Shown in pieces: positions 10,564 through 20,470 of a DNA stretch of 64,000 nt. Position 1 is the stretch's first letter. Every line of letters begins with the position of its first letter. Below the pieces are notes generated by a model. It ran no database searches. It was given only the letters and a program-made list of their open reading frames with translations, and was not told where the DNA came from. Made by a program: the position numbers and the translations under genes. The DNA comes from Ananas comosus (Eukaryota; Streptophyta; Magnoliopsida; Poales; Bromeliaceae), in assembly GCF_001540865.1 (NCBI RefSeq), contig NC_033625.1:7583798-7647797 (forward strand), in the 5' to 3' direction.

Positions 10564-10911
10564 AAAAAAAAAAAAGTAAAAGAAAAAAAGGAAAAGTGAA
10601 AGAGAAGAATGTGAAAACTGAAAAAGAAAAGGTAAATAGGAAAAAATGAAAAATGAAAACGACTTGCATGCAACTTTCACAATTATAAAATTTTATTTTC
10701 TTTTTCTACTATTTACTAATTTTTTAATAGAGATACTCAATTATTTTTTTTGTCGATCTCTATATGGTTGTTAAAAAAAAAAAAGTAAAAGAAAAAAAGG
10801 AAAAGTGAAAGAGAAGAATGTGAAAACTGAAAAAGAAAAGGTAAATAGGGAAAAATGAAAAATGAAAACGACTTGCATGCAACTTTCACAATTATAAAAT
10901 TTTATTTTCTT
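10564..10911. repeat. Direct repeat of about 135 bp, units offset by 209 bp
   Basis: The A-rich unit beginning AGTAAAAGAAAAAAAGG is at 10575 and again at 10784. The two copies are almost identical through GACTTGCATGCAACTTTCAC and beyond. About 70 bp of other AT-rich sequence lies between them. Confidence 0.8.
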
Positions 10912-12382
10912 ATTAAAGCTATTTGCTTCTTTTTATCCTCAAAGAAAAAAAATAAAATAAAAAGTAGAGTATATCACAGAGAATTAATGTACCTAAGACT
11001 ATACTTATCTTCATAATCTAATTAACATGACTTGTGAGACAGCTATTCCAACTAACAAAAAATAAATAAAAAATTAGCCAAAACCTAAATTTTGGCTTTC
11101 ACTTAAAAAAAAAGAAAAATAAATATATAATTTTGAATATAAAAAAAAAATAATTAAGCTTTATTTAACTTTTGCTTCAATTACAATTAATAAATGGCAG
11201 GAAAATTTAGATGAAAAAGTAAGATAGTAGTATCTTAGTAGTGCTGTCAAAACCCGCACTATATTTAAGAATTATTAACAACTTTTTTCTCACCATAAAA
11301 TCAAAAATAAAATTCAAAGAAGTCGAATTTTAATTTTTTTTTTAAATATCTTACAAATATGCTTCTGTTGAAAATATAAAGCAATCAAAAGCGCTCTTAA
11401 CTCTTTAGCAACTAAAGTCGTTCCTGACCCTAACTAAGACTAAGTCCACGCTTACCAATATGGCTCTTATTTAAAAATAGAAAAAAATTAAGAAAAAAGA
11501 AAGGGCTCGTCGTGCGTTGACATTCAAGCAGCATTTTTGCGAGAAATGACAAAATGAGTCAATGATAAAATTATAATAAGTAGGTAAAAATATCAGTGGC
11601 ATAAGCATTGTTTGTGATGCTGATTTTTAATATACCACACAAGTTGGAATTGGTACCCAAAATTTCAACATCTGACCAGCCCACTAACAACTCTACTAAA
11701 TGAGGCCCTGTTTGGGATCCACATACCCTCCCGCTTCATACTTTGAAAGGCTAAAAAATTTAAAAATAATAATAATAAAAGTGCTGCGAAGCTTCTTTTC
11801 TTCAATGCTATAAAATTGGTGTGACAAACCACAAAAAAAAAAGAAGAAAAAGAGCAATGTTGACTTAGTGCTAGCTTCTCTCTTAGAGGACGCAAGTTTT
11901 AACGTGCTTTCAAGCTTTCTGTGAACTCTTTTGAAGAATGAGAGCCGGCGCGTTTGAAGTTTGAACACTACGATCTGAAAAGAGGGCTAAGTGCCTATTT
12001 GGCTAATCATAAGATAAGGCTAGTGTTGGTTAATGCAGTATTACTTGAATAATATTGTCATGTATTATTATTTCTCAACTACTTATCTCTATAGCAGAAT
12101 TAAACCTTACAAATTTCAACTTTTTGCGAGGATGCCAAATACTTTGCTACGACTGGAATAGACACTAAAAACCTATTCGCCCTCCTAGTGTAGGTTTTAT
12201 GTTGTTGGCAAAATATTATTTAAATAGTGTTTTTAAGAGAAATACTATATTAAAATCTTCTAAATCACTTCTCTCAACAACTACTGAAGCAAAGCCTTCA
12301 AATGAAACGCTTTACATTTGAAAGACAAAATCTTATTTCAATTTTGCTCCACGCAAAAATTTTAATTTTCTATTTAGGTTAT
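10912..12382. other. AT-rich intergenic DNA
   Basis: No supported gene. The short minus-strand ORFs at 11665-11968 are compositional and show no domain. Confidence 0.45.
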
Positions 12383-12387
12383 CTTAC

Positions 12388-12690
12388 TGTAGTGTCACTG
12401 GTGTTCTGCAGCCTGTGGGTTTCAGCATCTGAGGCTTGTCGACACATCTGGAGAGTGTCGGGATTAGTCGGAGTCGTTTTGGCGCGAAATGGACGCAAAA
12501 CGGACTCAGTGCGACGCGAGAGCAAAGTTTTGACACTGGAATCTGCAAAGTGCAGGTTTTCAGTGTTGAGTATCGGTACCAGGCAGAGGAGTACCGGTGC
12601 CCCAGTGTATTTCCTGAACCGAATGCTCTCGGGTTGCGCCAATCTGATGTTGAGTACCGGTACGGCATTGGGCTGGTACCGTACCCACCA
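12388..12690 (+). mobile_element. 5' end of a family A LTR
   Basis: It starts TGTAGTGTCACTGG and matches the first 300 bp of the solo LTR at 57590-60154 (minus), including the ATCTGGAGAGTGTCGG block. It stops where an inverted LTR end (TGTCACG, 12691) begins. The other end of the same LTR may be the CGTGACA-type terminus at 24169. The pentamers outside these two ends, CTTAC and GTTAC, match at four of five positions. Confidence 0.65.
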
Positions 12691-12828
12691 TGTCACGCTC
12701 CGGATTACACTTTTCTCCGGGCACACCAACAGACTCGCCGTATATATAGGAATTTTTCCTATATACGAAGCGATAGCTGTACCTGTAAACAAACCAAGCT
12801 ATAACCACAAGGTAAAGAGCTGCTAAAC

Positions 12829-12866
<38 letters not shown>

Positions 12867-13951
12867 CTCGAGGGGTTCCAGTACATACAAAAAGTTCACT
12901 ACACACTCGCTCCAGCGAGTACCCCGACAACAACACAGTATGTACAATGAAAGCCCAAAACTACCGCTGGAAGGTACTTCTCTAGTACTACAGCAAGGCT
13001 GGAAGGGATCTAGCTCGTGACTCCCTTTCCACGATTAGAATCGACAACAGCAGCAGTCGCGGACGAAGGCTCTGCAAAAAAAGGGTCAACAACCGGGTGT
13101 GAAAACTACCGCAAAAATGAGTAGTCCTCAGTGGGTACTGTCACCGACCTCAACGGCTTGCCCACTAAGTCTACAGAAAAGTGCGTAAGAGATAGTAAGG
13201 AAAGCTGGAAACCCTACAACTATATGCCACTATACTATCGCTAACCAACACTGGCTATCTGTAGATATAACAAAAATACAATCTCTAACCCAAATTCATT
13301 AGGGACTGTGAACGCACCGGTCCCGCATGCCGAAGCTACACCGCACACCACCCTAAGGGCTGCCGGTGGAGAGCAAAGTCCTAACCGGACACTACGACAT
13401 CAACACAAAAGTACGTAGCCAAACTCCGGAGCGGCACTCGTGGGCGCGATCCAACCGAGTATGCAAGCGTGTCTCTGTCGAGCTCAATCTGGTTCTCACA
13501 GGCTATAGTCAATGAAAATAGGTCTAACTGGTCTAACAACCAAAGCTCACGTGCCCTTGGCACAATCTGAGGCAAAACACAGAAATTTGGGTCCACCGTC
13601 AACCGCGACGGCACGCGACAGTCCAAAACAGTTTACACACTACTGTAATATAAGCTTGTCATCCCAGCACGAGCGTAAACTCATCCTACACTAATCTGGA
13701 TATCCACCGCATACCAACAGCGGCGATACAAACGAACCACAGCTCTTAAAGCTAAATCTGGAAATTTTCAGAAATGACAGTACGTGTAGAATCTATATGT
13801 TTTCTCCTAAGTCAAATCCAAGTCCAACATGTAAAATTATAATTCTAGCTTAACTTCAAATTCAGATTTTATACTCTAATCCATGAATTCGAATACTAGC
13901 AAGGAAATAAACCAATAATACATGTTGACGATGTTAAAATTAGGAGGAGAG
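12691..13951 (-). mobile_element. Inverted 3' half of a family A LTR (left arm of fold-back)
   Basis: On the minus strand this reads as the last 1.26 kb of a family A LTR, ending exactly at TGTCACG (12691). It is the inverted copy of 14194-14276 joined to 19447-20464 and 24031-24169. The copies share the hairpin pair, the GTATAC blocks and a TA microsatellite in the same position (about 12831-12862). About 240 bp separate the arms. ORFs in both strands are non-coding shadows. Confidence 0.8.
13103..13167 (-). other. Conserved LTR double hairpin, copy in left arm
   Basis: On the minus strand AGTGGGC pairs with ACCCACT, and GACTAC pairs with GTAGTT. The layout is the same as at 348-412. Confidence 0.55.
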
Positions 13952-14193
13952 AGACAGAGAATGAGCTTTTGGCTGCTGCTTTCTCTCTTTCTCTAGTTTG
14001 GAGACGTCGCTCGTGGTGGAGTCGCGGCTCGAGCTCGGGTAGACTTCGACGTTGTGCCGGGGAGCTGTTCGAGCGCGCGGGCATCGTAGTTGCATCGTTG
14101 GGAGGTCGGGCGAGCACGTGGTTTCCTCTCCTTTCGACTTCTCACCGTAGTTGGATTAGCGTGTCGAGGTGGGTTAATGTTTACCGAAATCGT

Positions 14194-14276
14194 CGGAACT
14201 CTCCTAAGTTTTAACATCGTCGACATGTATCATTGGTTTATTTCCTTACTAGTACACGAATTTATGGATTAGAGTA
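14194..14276 (+). mobile_element. Family A LTR right arm, first piece
   Basis: This piece is the inverted match of 13868-13951 and is interrupted by the hAT element at 14277. Its last 8 bases, TTAGAGTA, form the hAT target duplication. Confidence 0.75.
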
Positions 14277-14474
14277 TAGGGATGTCAATGGTTATGGATA
14301 CCCGAAATTTTATTCATACCTGAACCCGAACGGGGCGGGTTTACCTGAGCTAAACGGATATGGATTTGGTTATGTGCATAGAAAATAAAAACCCGACGGA
14401 TATGGGTACGGGTATGGATTTTGTATATACTCGACCCGAACTCGAACCTGAACTCGAACCCGAACCCGAACCCG

Positions 14475-14541
<67 letters not shown>

Positions 14542-14639
14542 ATATATAAAATATTTAATAATGTTTATCCATTGGATCCTCATCCAACGGTATACAAAAA
14601 TCCCTATCTTTATTTTGCTATTTTTCCTTATTTTCAATG

Positions 14640-14960
14640 TGGTCCTCGGGATGTGCGGCCAGAGCGGGGCTGCGGGAGGGATTACTCATCACTAAACCCT
14701 AAGTCCTTTTGCCCCATCCGCTATTTCGCCGCCCTCTTCGATCCGCCGTCCGCGGTCTCCGCCGCTCGTCCCCAATCCGGCAATCCTTCCCTCTGTTGTC
14801 CACCCCGTCTCGCCCGCGGCCCGTCCCTAGACGCCTCACCCGCGGCCCGTCCCTAGTCCCCATCCGATCGAAGCCATTCCGCGATTTCTCGTACTCGGTA
14901 CTCTCAATCTCACGATGCCCTTCCTTCTCCTCTTCCTCCTTGATCTCTTTTTCCTCTTCC
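14640..14960 (+). promoter_or_regulatory. GC-rich probable 5' leader of the hAT transposase gene
   Basis: This is a CpG-rich patch in an otherwise AT-rich element, followed by a pyrimidine-rich stretch. It contains CTAAACCCTAA, a telo-box-like motif common near plant transcription start sites. The ORFs crossing it show no domain. It lies about 1.6 kb before the transposase start, so it could be a non-coding first exon or promoter; this is inference. Confidence 0.4.
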
Positions 14961-15642
14961 TTCTATTCTCGTTTTCTGCATTCAGCATGGTATGAGTTCA
15001 CCCATTTAATCTCGTCGATGTTCAGCAAGGTCAGATCCATTAGTTTCTTCTGGTATGGGGCCTGCAAAGTTACTGCTCATCAATTTCAAAAACTACAAAA
15101 AAGATCGGAAAAAGAAACCAAGAGACCCTTAACTATTTAAATTGTTAACAGAACAAATTACACCAGTATTCCTAAACCATATCCGCTATATTTGTATTCA
15201 TTATTGTATACGAACTTATCCCATACAAGAAAAAGAAGTGTTAAATAGCTTGATAGTATTTTTTAAGCTCTTCTATTTCAAAGGAGCAGAAAATGGAAAT
15301 GAGGCATAAAAATGCCTCTGAGATGGTGAATTAAAATCAGCCTATCAAGCCTTAGGTCATGTCATCTGTAACTGCCAAAAGAATGAAACTGTTTCCAAGG
15401 GATAAGAGAGATGTGTTTCTCATCCTAATTCCTAAAGCTTAGAGTTTTGAGCACTTAGCGCAGAGTCGGACTTTTTTAGATTTATGTTTGTATTTTGATT
15501 AGGATTTATGTTTGCATTTGGTGCAGTTGCTTTTGTTTTCCTTGGATGCTGCTGAAGAAGAAGCATGCATGTGTGTTATCCAATAGTTGCTTCATGTTAA
15601 TTATTGTCTTCAACAACCTGTTTTTTTCCTATTTGCAATAAT

Positions 15643-15644
<2 letters not shown>

Positions 15645-15716
<72 letters not shown>
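15645..15716. repeat. Compound (TA)n(GA)n microsatellite
   Basis: About 20 TA units are followed by about 16 GA units. The MITE at 15717 begins immediately afterwards. Confidence 0.9.
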
Positions 15717-15718
<2 letters not shown>

Positions 15719-16247
15719 CTAGGATGCTTATGGAAGCACGGAGGGCTCCGTGCTTCCACTTTGTTTTCGATGTTCGGACTTTCGAATCGACGATCGGCTC
15801 CGTTAGACTTGATCTAGAGTATTTGAAGTATCTAGAAAATAAATTTTGCGATTTTTCGATATCATTTGCCTAGTGATCGAAGTAGCTCAAAATCAACGGC
15901 TGAAAATAAAAATCTTACAAAATATGATGATATGACATTAAAATTTTAGATCAACGTTATTGATCTTGTTTTATATGGTATAAAGAATTTTCTATCAAAA
16001 TTTCATGTGATTTGGATATTTCTACACCGTTAAACTTGCAACCGGCTCACCACGGCCATTCAAATTATTGATTTTGAGCCCCTTCGATCGCTAGGCAAAT
16101 GATATCGAAAAATCACAAAATTTATTTTCTAGGTACTTCAAATACTCTAGATCAACTCTAACAGAGCCGATCGTCGATTCAAAAGTCCGAACATCGAAAA
16201 CAACGTGGAAGCACGGAGGGCTTCGTGCTTCCAGAAGCATACCAGCC
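15717..16247. mobile_element. MITE of family P with long inverted repeats, nested in the hAT
   Basis: The two ends are inverted for about 200 bp: GGCTAGGATGCTTATGG at the left and, on the other strand, GGCTGGTATGCTTCTGG at the right. Just inside each end sits a short hairpin built from GGAAGCACGGA and TCCGTGCTTCC. A second copy lies at 23200-23686. Both copies sit against TA microsatellites, so a TSD cannot be recognised. It has no coding capacity; superfamily not determined. Confidence 0.85.
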
Positions 16248-16524
16248 CACTCTATATATATATATATACAATAATCAGATGCATGAAATAATCAATTCCA
16301 TGCAATAGATACATTTGCAATAATGAGATGAATGATGATTCCCAAAGAAAAATTGTTTGTCCCAGAAAAATTGTGTATGCAAAACTGTATATGTATTTGC
16401 TACTCTGTTTTGGTTTTATTTGCATAATCATTCAATTATCCTTTTGGCTAGATACTTTTTTTTATTTATTACTCTCTTGATTATTGATTAGAAGGTCAAA
16501 TTATAAAAACCAAAAGGATAAAAA

Positions 16525-18650
16525 ATGTTTACACAACCGGCTAATGAAAACTCTCAACCTTCATCGGCACCACCTATTATTCATACAAATGTAGGATCAA
16601 ATCCGTCCCCAGTTGATACTATCGGTGATGACGAAGAAACCAATGAAGTAATGAAAAAAAAAGCAACTTCCTTGGTGTGGAATCACTTTACGAAGGAAAA
16701 AGTTGGTGAAGCTATAAAAGCCAAGTGTAATTATTATGGAAAGAAACTTTATGGGGATACAAAACATGGAACGAGCCACTTACATTCGCATCTGAAGGTA
16801 TGCCCAAAGCACGAATTTAAAGACATGAAAGATATAGTGAATAAAAAAAAACTAAAGTTAGAACAATTCGGTGGTGAGAAAGTAAAGGTTGTCAATTTTA
16901 CCTTTGATCAAGAGGTGTCAAGAAAGGAGTTAGTGTCGATGATTATTATGCATGAATATCCAATTTCCATAGTAGAGCATGTTGGTTTTAGAAAATACTC
17001 GGCTTCTCTTCAACCGGCATTCAAAAAACCTTCTAGAAATACAGTGAGAAATGAAATTTTAAAAATTTATGATTATGAGAAGGAAAATACGATGAATTTA
17101 TTGAAATCAAATTGAAGTAGAATTGCTATTACTACTGATATGTGGACAGCTAAGAACCAAAAGAGAGGCTTTATGGCGATCACGACTCACTTTATTGATG
17201 ATTCTTGGATGCTGCAAAGTCGAGTGTTGAGGTATATTTTAATTTTTGTATGCAAGTAGTATTACTTTTCATATTTCTCATTCATAAAAGTTACTTTCAT
17301 TATTATTCATTATAGGTTTGCCTATGTACCTTGTCCACACAGTACTAATACACTTTCTGATGTATTGATGGACACATTTATTGATTGGAATCTTGATAAA
17401 AAGCTCTCTACTCTAACAGTAGACAACTGCAATTCGAATAATGCTATTGTAGATATCCTATTGGATAAGCTTGAAAAGAGGTCTTTTATGGTCCGTGGGC
17501 GTTTTTTTCACATGCGTTGTTGTGCACATATTCTTAATTTAATTATTAGAGATGGATTAGAGATGATAGGAGATGCTCTTGAGAAAATACGAGATAGTGT
17601 TGTATTTTGGAAGGCAACACCAAAGAGAGAGGAAAAGTTTGAAGAAACAGCCCGTTAGTTGGACATTTCAAGTACTAAGAAATTGGTGCTTGATTGTATA
17701 AAACGCGAAGGAATTCTATGTTTTTAATGCTTCAATCAGCTTTGGTATATAGGGATGTTTTCTCATACTTGAAACTTTGTGAGCCATTATACAAGTGCTT
17801 GCCTTCAGAAGACGATTGGTGTGTAGCGGGGGACATGTGTGAGAGGCTCGAACTTTTCTATAGTGCAATCGAAATTTTTTCCGGTACAAGATATCCCACG
17901 ACTAATCTATTTTTTGAAAAAGTGTGCGATATTTGATTGACATTACTTCAGTGGTCTGTAGATCTTAATGAGATGATTAGATCCATGGCTGAAAAAAGGC
18001 TGAAAAAATTTGATAAATATTGGCATATAATTCATGGCATTATGGGAGTAGCAACTGTTTTGGATCCAAGATATAAGTTGACTCTATTGGATTGTTATTT
18101 TTCGACCATTTACAGTACCGAAGTCAATAATGAAGTTGATAGAATTCGACAATTAGGTTATGATCTCCTTAGTGAGTATTAAGAAAGAAACAAGCGAGAC
18201 AAGGAAGTTGGTGGTGAATCTTCTCATTCATTTTCTTCTTCTATTACTGAAGTTGGCAGTGGTAGTATAATTAACAGGAAGAATTTTACTGTTATTTATG
18301 ATCAATATATGATGCAGAAGAAGAAATCAACATTTAGTACACCTATAAAATCCGAATTGGATCATTACTTAGAGGAGGATCCTTTACCAAGAACAGATAA
18401 TTTTGATATGTTGGCTTGGTGAAAAAGTAATGGCCTCAAGTACCCTACATTGATGATGATGGCTAGAGATATCCTTGCAATTCCTATTTCTACCGTTGCA
18501 TCCGAGTCGGCATTTAGTACTAGTGGAAGATTTTTAAGCCCACATCGAAATCGGCTCCATCCTGATGTTTTAGAAGCATTAATGTGTACTCGTGATTGTC
18601 TTTGGGCAAAATTTCATCAAGAAGGTTTTTTTTTTTTTATTTAGTGATAT
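16525..18650 (+). pseudogene. Broken BED-finger hAT transposase
   Basis: Conceptual translation follows plant hAT transposases of the RICESLEEPER type. A BED zinc-finger region (about 16665-16805) is followed by the RNase-H-like core with TTDMWT (17131-17150) and CCAHILNLI (17518-17545), and then the C-terminal dimerisation block with STVASESAFSTSGR (18490-18530). An intron (17232-17315, GT...AG) joins VLR to FAYV. The gene is dead: in-frame stops lie at 17113, 17656, 17934, 18180 and 18419, and a frameshift lies near 17690. In the BED finger the second cysteine of the usual C-x2-C pair is tyrosine (KCNYYGKK). Several stops are TGA where the family usually has tryptophan. It would have supplied transposase for this element and its short relatives. 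Confidence 0.9.
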
Positions 18651-19446
18651 ACAATTTAGTAATTTAAAATATGTCTATTATAGTTATTATTTATATTGAT
18701 ATATAATATGTTATTTGTAGATTCCTCTACAGCTACATCGTATTATCGATCTTCGTTGGATGATGATGATGAAGGTGGCATCATTGATGTTGATGAGGTA
18801 ATTTCTAATCAATTTTTTAGAAAATAGTATGAGAATTTATTATTCTAGAAATACTTTTAATAGTTTTTGTATCTTTTCTCATGTACAAGAATAATATATA
18901 ATTTGCCAACGCATCTTGGAGGATTGACCAATGACGAGGAGGCTAAGCGAATGTTGTGTTAGATAACTTATTTAAATTCTAAAGTAACATTTTGATATCT
19001 AGAAATTGTACTAGATATTTAGCGAATGTATTGTTGTATTTAACTATTTGAATTTACGTTTTTTCAATCGAAATATTGATATTATATGGCATGAATGTAT
19101 TTGATTGTGTTTTGAAATTTTGATTGTGTTTTGAAATTTTGTATCGAAATATTGATATTATATGGTATGAATGTATTTTGATTGTATTTGATTGTATTTT
19201 GAAATTTTAATTTTACTATAATATATTTTGAAATATGGTAAAAAAATTCATTATTTTGGGTTCGGGTTTTCGGATTCGGGTTTTCGGGATCGGGTTCGGG
19301 TTCGGGTTTCGGGTTTTTGGTCGGGGCCGGATATGGGTATGGATTTTTAAAACCCGTCGGGTTCGGGTTCCGGTATCAACTTGGTATTCGGGTTCGGATT
19401 CGGGTTTTTGAAAATCCGACCCAAACCCGACCCGTTGACATCCCTA

Positions 19447-20464
19447 TTAGAGTATAAAATATGAATTTGGAGTTAAGCTAGAATTATAATTTTACATGTT
19501 GGATTTGTGTCTGACTTAGGAGAAAACATATAGATTCCACACTGTCATTTCTGAAAATTACCAGATTTAGCTTTAGAAGCTGTGGTTCGTTTGTATCGCC
19601 GCTGTTCGTATGCGGTGGATACCCAGATTAGTGTAGGATGAGTTTACGCTCGTGCTGGGATGCCGAGCTTATTTTACAGTAGTGTGTAGACTATTTTGGG
19701 CTATCGGGTGTCGTCGTGGTTGACGGTGGACCCAGATTTCTGTATTTTGCCTCAGATTGTGCCAAGGGCACGTGAGTTTGGGTTGTTAGACCAGTTAGAC
19801 CCATTTGCATTGATTATAGCTTGTGAGAGCCTGATTGAGCTCGACAGAGATACGCTTGCATACTCGGTTGGGTCGCGCCCACGAGTGCCGCTCCGGAGTT
19901 TGTCTACGTGCTTTTGCGTTGATGCCGTAGTGTCCGGTTAGGACTTTGCTCTCCACCGGCAGCCCTCGGGGTGGTGTGCGGTGTAGCTTCGGCATGCGGG
20001 ACGGACGGGTGCGTTCACAATCCCTAGTTAGTTTGGGTCAGAGATTATATTTTTGTTATATCTACAGATAGCCAGTGTTGGTTAGCGATAGTATAGTGGC
20101 ATATAGCTGTAGGATTTCTAGCTTTCCTTACTATCTCATACGCACTTTTCTATAGACTTAGTGGGTGAGCCGTTGAAGTCGGTGACGGTACTCACTGAGG
20201 ACTACTCCCTTTTGTAGTAGTTCTCACACCCAGTTGTTTTACCCCTTTTTGCAGAGCTCGTCCGCGGTTGCTGCTGTCGCCGATTCTGATCGTGGAAAGA
20301 GAGTCGCGAGCTAGATTCCTTTCAGCCTTGCTGCAGTACTAGAGGAGTACCTTCTAGAGGCAGTTTTGGACTTTCCTTGTACATACTGTGTTGTTGTCGG
20401 GGTACTTGCTGGAGCGAGTGTGTAGTGGACTTTTTATATGTACTGAAACCCCTCGAGGTTTTAT
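19447..20464 (+). mobile_element. Family A LTR right arm, second piece
   Basis: It resumes directly after the hAT insertion and is the inverted copy of about 12860-13867. It ends in a TA microsatellite where a Helitron-like sequence begins. ORFs at 19696-19995 are LTR sequence, not genes. Confidence 0.8.
20160..20227 (+). other. Conserved LTR double hairpin, copy in right arm
   Basis: AGTGGGT (20160-20166) pairs with ACTCACT (20190-20196). ACTACT (20201-20206) pairs with AGTAGT (20216-20221). Confidence 0.6.
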
Positions 20465-20470
20465 ATATAT

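Larger units (their letters stand above)
14269..19454 (+). mobile_element. hAT DNA transposon, 5170 bp (14277-19446), with 8-bp TSD
   Basis: The element begins TAGGGATGTCAATGG and ends with the inverted TAGGGATGTCAACGG (14 of 15 match). A perfect 8-bp duplication TTAGAGTA flanks it (14269-14276 and 19447-19454), the hAT hallmark. Both subterminal regions are packed with CCCGAA/TTCGGG words (14320-14475 and 19255-19430), probable transposase-binding arrays. Inside are a GC-rich leader (14640-14960), microsatellites, a MITE (15717-16247) and a broken BED/hAT transposase gene (16525-18650). The element is full length but cannot encode working transposase. Confidence 0.95.

Noticed and set aside
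12302..12826. 174-codon ORF and its antisense partners
   Set aside because: It runs across the start of one LTR and the inverted end of another; no domain.
14462..14545. (TA)n tract and CCCGAA repeats as a CRISPR or satellite array
   Set aside because: Simple microsatellite plus hAT subterminal words; no repeat-spacer structure, and the genome is eukaryotic.
19255..19430. GGGTTCGGGTTTCGGG as telomeric repeat
   Set aside because: Resembles plant telomere repeat only loosely; it mirrors the words at the other end of the hAT element and belongs to its subterminal array.
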